A stretch of DNA of 64,000 bases, taken from positions 124,001 to 188,000 of the forward strand of contig NZ_MSIF01000003.1 of NCBI RefSeq assembly GCF_001921215.1, in the 5' to 3' direction. The translations under genes were made by a program, and so were the position numbers. Position 1 is the stretch's first letter. The number at the start of each line of letters is the position of its first letter. Positions 61,498-64,000 of this stretch are shown here, piece after piece. The stretch comes from Actinophytocola xinjiangensis (lineage in GTDB: Bacteria > Actinomycetota > Actinomycetes > Mycobacteriales > Pseudonocardiaceae). The notes beneath the pieces are model-generated. The model made no database searches. It saw only the letters and a program-made list of their open reading frames with translations, and had not been told where the DNA came from.

Positions 61498-61522
61498 TGC
61501 GACCTCCAGGTGAGTACCGATA

Positions 61523-61544
61523 CGCCGGCCGGTGCGGGCCGGCG
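61523..61544 (-). terminator. 8-bp GC hairpin after the FHA-like gene
   Basis: The arms 61523-61530 and 61537-61544 pair perfectly around a 6-nt loop, 34 bases after the stop codon. Confidence 0.45.
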
Positions 61545-61578
61545 CACCCGATCCTGTCGGCCACCGATGTGTGCGCCC

Positions 61579-62421
61579 TCAGTCAGCGCTGTGCCCGCGT
61601 TGAGCCGGGCCCGCACCCTGCTGGCGGGCCCTGGCCCGCTGCTCGGCCTGGTCGAGGTCGGCCGAGGTGACGATGCGGTACTCGGCCACCCGCTTGCCGA
61701 CGGCGAACCTCGGGTTCTGGATCCGGCCGGCCCGCGCCTCGGTGTAGGGGTCCTCCAGCTCACCGAACGCGATCCGCGACACCACCCGGATCACGTCGTC
61801 CACCCGCTGGGACTTGACCAGGTTCCACGCGTCGCCGCGCCAGTACAGGATCCGCTCGTAGATCCGCCGGTTGGTCGGCGGGAACGGGAAGTCGTCCTGG
61901 CCGGCCAGCCACGGCTCGGCCAGCGCGAGGGCCACGAACCACTCCTTGCCCCCGGCCACCAGCTGGTTGTCCCGCACGTGCGGCTTGGGCGCGGTCAGCC
62001 CGCGCGGCACCACCGGCTCGGACCCGGTCACCGGCGCGATGCCGGACACCACGATGCTCAGCTCCAGGTCGGCGAACAGACCCTTGATCCGCCGCCCGGA
62101 CAGCACCAGCAGCTCGTTCTTGCCCTCGTCGAGCATCGCCGTCAGGTCGCGGACCAGGGTGACCCGCCGGGCACCGCCGGGGGCGTGCAGCAGGCTGGAG
62201 AGCCGGCCCTCGTTGGTGCCCAGCCAGCGCAGCTGCGCCATCTCCGCGCCCACCACCAGCTCGGCCAGCACCGCCGAGACGTGCGGGGCGCAGTCAGGCA
62301 GGCGGATGGCGCTGCGGCCCGGCTGGTGTTCGCCGTGCGGGGCGCGGCCGAACAGCAGCCGCTCGCCGGTGCCGATCGAGACGGGGTGGATCTCCTTGCC
62401 CCGCACCACGACCTTCACCAC
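61579..62421 (-). CDS. FHA-like / winged-helix protein, partner of the WD40 gene
   Basis: A 280-residue protein. GTG at 62421 follows GGGAGGG (a second GTG is the next codon). The N-terminal part (about 15-110) looks like a diverged FHA domain: LLFGRAPHGE and PHVSAVLAEL stand where GR and SxxH usually are. After a linker, residues about 165-230 (EPWLAGQDDFPFPPTNRRIYERIL, in key blocks FPPTNRRIYERIL) resemble a winged helix. The tail is Arg/Gln-rich. It lies 21 bp downstream of a WD40 gene. FHA partners of WD40/STAND proteins occur in actinobacterial signalling and possible conflict systems; the role here is unknown. Confidence 0.6.
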   Translation of the reverse strand: MVKVVVRGKEIHPVSIGTGERLLFGRAPHGEHQPGRSAIRLPDCAPHVSAVLAELVVGAEMAQLRWLGTNEGRLSSLLHAPGGARRVTLVRDLTAMLDEGKNELLVLSGRRIKGLFADLELSIVVSGIAPVTGSEPVVPRGLTAPKPHVRDNQLVAGGKEWFVALALAEPWLAGQDDFPFPPTNRRIYERILYWRGDAWNLVKSQRVDDVIRVVSRIAFGELEDPYTEARAGRIQNPRFAVGKRVAEYRIVTSADLDQAEQRARARQQGAGPAQRGHSAD

Positions 62422-62442
62422 GACGCCCTCCCCCTGTCGGCC

Positions 62443-63999
62443 TCACCGGCACCCGTCCCCGGTACCGCCCAGATCGTCGCAGACGCGGCGCAGGGCGTCC
62501 TCGGGGCGCACGGTCCACAGGCCGACGTCGCTGTCCTCGCCGGCGCTGGCCAGGGTCCGGCCGTCGGGCGAGAACACCAGGTCGTGGATGCCGGCGCCGT
62601 GTCCGGTGAGGGTGGCCAGCGGGGTCCCGGTGGTCAGGTCCCACAGCCGCACGACCGGCTCGGTGACCGTCCCGGTCGCCACCAGCCGCCCGTCCGGGGA
62701 CACCGCGAGCGCCCGGATCTCACCGGCGTGCTCACCGAACTCCAGGCGCACCGCCCCGGTGTCCGGGTCGCGGACCTGGACGCGGGTGCCGCCGGAGGTG
62801 ACCAGAACGCGGCCGTCGGGGGTGAACGTGGGGGTGCCGTGGTCGTTGGTGGCCAACGGTTCCCGCTCGGTGAAGTCCGAGGTGCGCCAGACCCGCAGCC
62901 GCCCGCCGGAGCCGCCGGGGTCCTCGGTGGTGGTGGCGTCGGTGACCGACAGCAGCAGCCGCTCCCCGTCCGGGGAGAACACCGGTTGACCGGTGACGTC
63001 GGCGCCGAAGTCCAGCACGGCACGGCGTTCCAGCGAGCGCGCCGCCCAGACGTACACGCTGGTGTCCTTGCCGCCGCCGGGTCCCGCGGTCACGACCTTC
63101 ACCGCGACCAGTTCGCCGTCGCCGGAGACGGTCAGGTCGCCGTCGACGATCCGGTCGGTGGTCCCGATCCCGACCGAGCGTTCCTCGCCGTCGGGCGGCA
63201 CCCAGGTGACGGCACCGTCGACACTGCCGACGACGCGGGTGCCGTCGGGCAGGAACCCGATGTCGAACGGCCCGCCGCCGGCGGTGTAGCCGGCGGGTAC
63301 CGCGCGGCCGGTGCGCGGGTCCCAGTTGTGGAAACCGTCGCCGGCCACCGCCGACACCTGCTCGCCGTCCGGGCCGAACGCCACCCGGTACACCGGCTCG
63401 GCGGGCCCGAAGTACCAGCCGGGGTTGGCCGGCCACACCACCACGTCCCCGTCGACCTGGCCGGCGACCACCCCGGCGGCCGACGCGCCGACCGACACCA
63501 GCACCACCGCACCGACCCCGCCCTCGCCCGGGGCCTGGGCGTAGCCGCCGGCACGGCGCCGGGCCGGCACGTTCCACCGGGTCAGCCCGACGGCCGGTGC
63601 CGCGATGGTCAGCAGGTGGGCGCCGTCGACGGTGAGGTTCAACCCGATGCCCGGGTAGTCGGCCTCCAGGGCGCGGCCCCGGGGTCTGCCGGTGCGGGCG
63701 TCGGCGAACCGGACCCGGCCGTCGAGGTAGCTGGCCGACACCAGCAGGTCGTGGTTGAACGCGACCTCGGGCTCGCGGGTGGGCGGGTCGGTCGACCGCG
63801 CGGTGGTGGCGCCCTCGACGTGGCGGGTGTCGACGCGCAGCCGGGTGCCGGCGGCCGCGTCCCACAGCTCGACCGCGCCGTCGCCCCGGCCCACGGCGAA
63901 CCGGGTGCCGTCCTGGCTGTAGGCGCCGCGCAGCGGGGCGGCGTCGGTGTACGGGCCGGCCAGCCACGCGGTCGCCGCGCCGGTCGCCGGATCCCAGGC
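62443..63999 (-). CDS. WD40-repeat protein, N-terminus outside window
   Basis: The C-terminal 518 codons of a larger protein; the frame is open to the right edge. Repeats recur about every 40 residues with WD or W-like ends: VELWD, LTRWN, VVVWP, FHNWD, VYVWA, LRVWR and VRLWD, and FSPDGRTLASAGEDSDVGLW near the end. The repeats form one or two beta propellers that bind partners. The C-terminal ALRRVCDD segment is typical of actinobacterial nSTAND/WD40 proteins, so an upstream ATPase, protease or HTH domain is likely but unseen. It is transcribed ahead of the FHA-like gene. Confidence 0.85.
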   Translation of the reverse strand, partial: AWDPATGAATAWLAGPYTDAAPLRGAYSQDGTRFAVGRGDGAVELWDAAAGTRLRVDTRHVEGATTARSTDPPTREPEVAFNHDLLVSASYLDGRVRFADARTGRPRGRALEADYPGIGLNLTVDGAHLLTIAAPAVGLTRWNVPARRRAGGYAQAPGEGGVGAVVLVSVGASAAGVVAGQVDGDVVVWPANPGWYFGPAEPVYRVAFGPDGEQVSAVAGDGFHNWDPRTGRAVPAGYTAGGGPFDIGFLPDGTRVVGSVDGAVTWVPPDGEERSVGIGTTDRIVDGDLTVSGDGELVAVKVVTAGPGGGKDTSVYVWAARSLERRAVLDFGADVTGQPVFSPDGERLLLSVTDATTTEDPGGSGGRLRVWRTSDFTEREPLATNDHGTPTFTPDGRVLVTSGGTRVQVRDPDTGAVRLEFGEHAGEIRALAVSPDGRLVATGTVTEPVVRLWDLTTGTPLATLTGHGAGIHDLVFSPDGRTLASAGEDSDVGLWTVRPEDALRRVCDDLGGTGDGCR

Positions 64000-64000
64000 G

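Overview
The window is strongly GC-rich, uses GTG and TTG starts freely, and encodes Tat-exported proteins, leaderless genes, a PopR/ClgR-like regulator beside clpP genes and DasR-type operators. All of this points to a filamentous soil actinomycete, probably of the Pseudonocardiales; that assignment is inference. No rRNA, tRNA, CRISPR array, insertion sequence, phage module or replication origin was seen. Two genes are cut by the edges: a subtilisin at the left and a WD40 protein at the right.

Left part (1-20 kb): secreted hydrolases and housekeeping. Two tandem, nearly identical giant S8 proteases are followed by a DUF4349 lipoprotein, a ricin-lectin/pectate lyase (PL3), an SGNH esterase, a CPA1 Na+/H+ antiporter, a small membrane protein, a Cys-rich DUF1540 protein, a transhydrogenase pair (pntAb-pntB, without pntAa), a VOC protein and a third S8 protease.

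Middle (20-29 kb): a rubber (poly-cis-1,4-isoprene) oxygenase locus. A TetR regulator is divergent from two tandem lcp paralogues, which are followed by oxiB-oxiA encoding a molybdenum aldehyde oxidase. The heme-pocket residues of Lcp are conserved at exact spacing in both paralogues. A truncated AMP-binding protein and a double-HTH TetR protein close the locus.

29-45 kb: an unusual three-gene operon (noncanonical Nramp, membrane PLD-like protein, heme-oxygenase-fold protein); a two-component system translationally coupled to a TAXI binding protein; a 2-keto-4-pentenoate hydratase-like gene; a fused double histidine kinase with two LuxR regulators; a leaderless glycosidase-like gene; a chitin module (NodB deacetylase-CBM2 and GH18 chitinase-CBM2-FnIII with two DasR sites); and a popR-clpP-clpP module in which one ClpP has lost its catalytic serine.

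45-60 kb: a tightly coupled nine-gene catabolic operon (thiolase, acyl-CoA dehydrogenase, SDR, enoyl-CoA hydratase, acyl-CoA ligase, Baeyer-Villiger-type monooxygenase, ThDP enzyme, FMN alpha-hydroxyacid oxidase, Zn-alcohol dehydrogenase). It is divergent from an AMACR-like CoA-transferase/TetR/enoyl-CoA hydratase operon and is followed by an MHS transporter. The same 20-bp operator sits at the same place relative to the promoter in front of both the thiolase operon and the transporter, so the TetR protein probably controls a three-unit regulon. The enzymes suit a methyl-branched acyl-CoA substrate, and a link to the Lcp products (aldehyde plus methyl-ketone ends) is an attractive but untested idea.

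Right end (60-64 kb): two related secreted proteins of unknown function, then an FHA-like/winged-helix protein downstream of a WD40-repeat protein that continues past the window edge.
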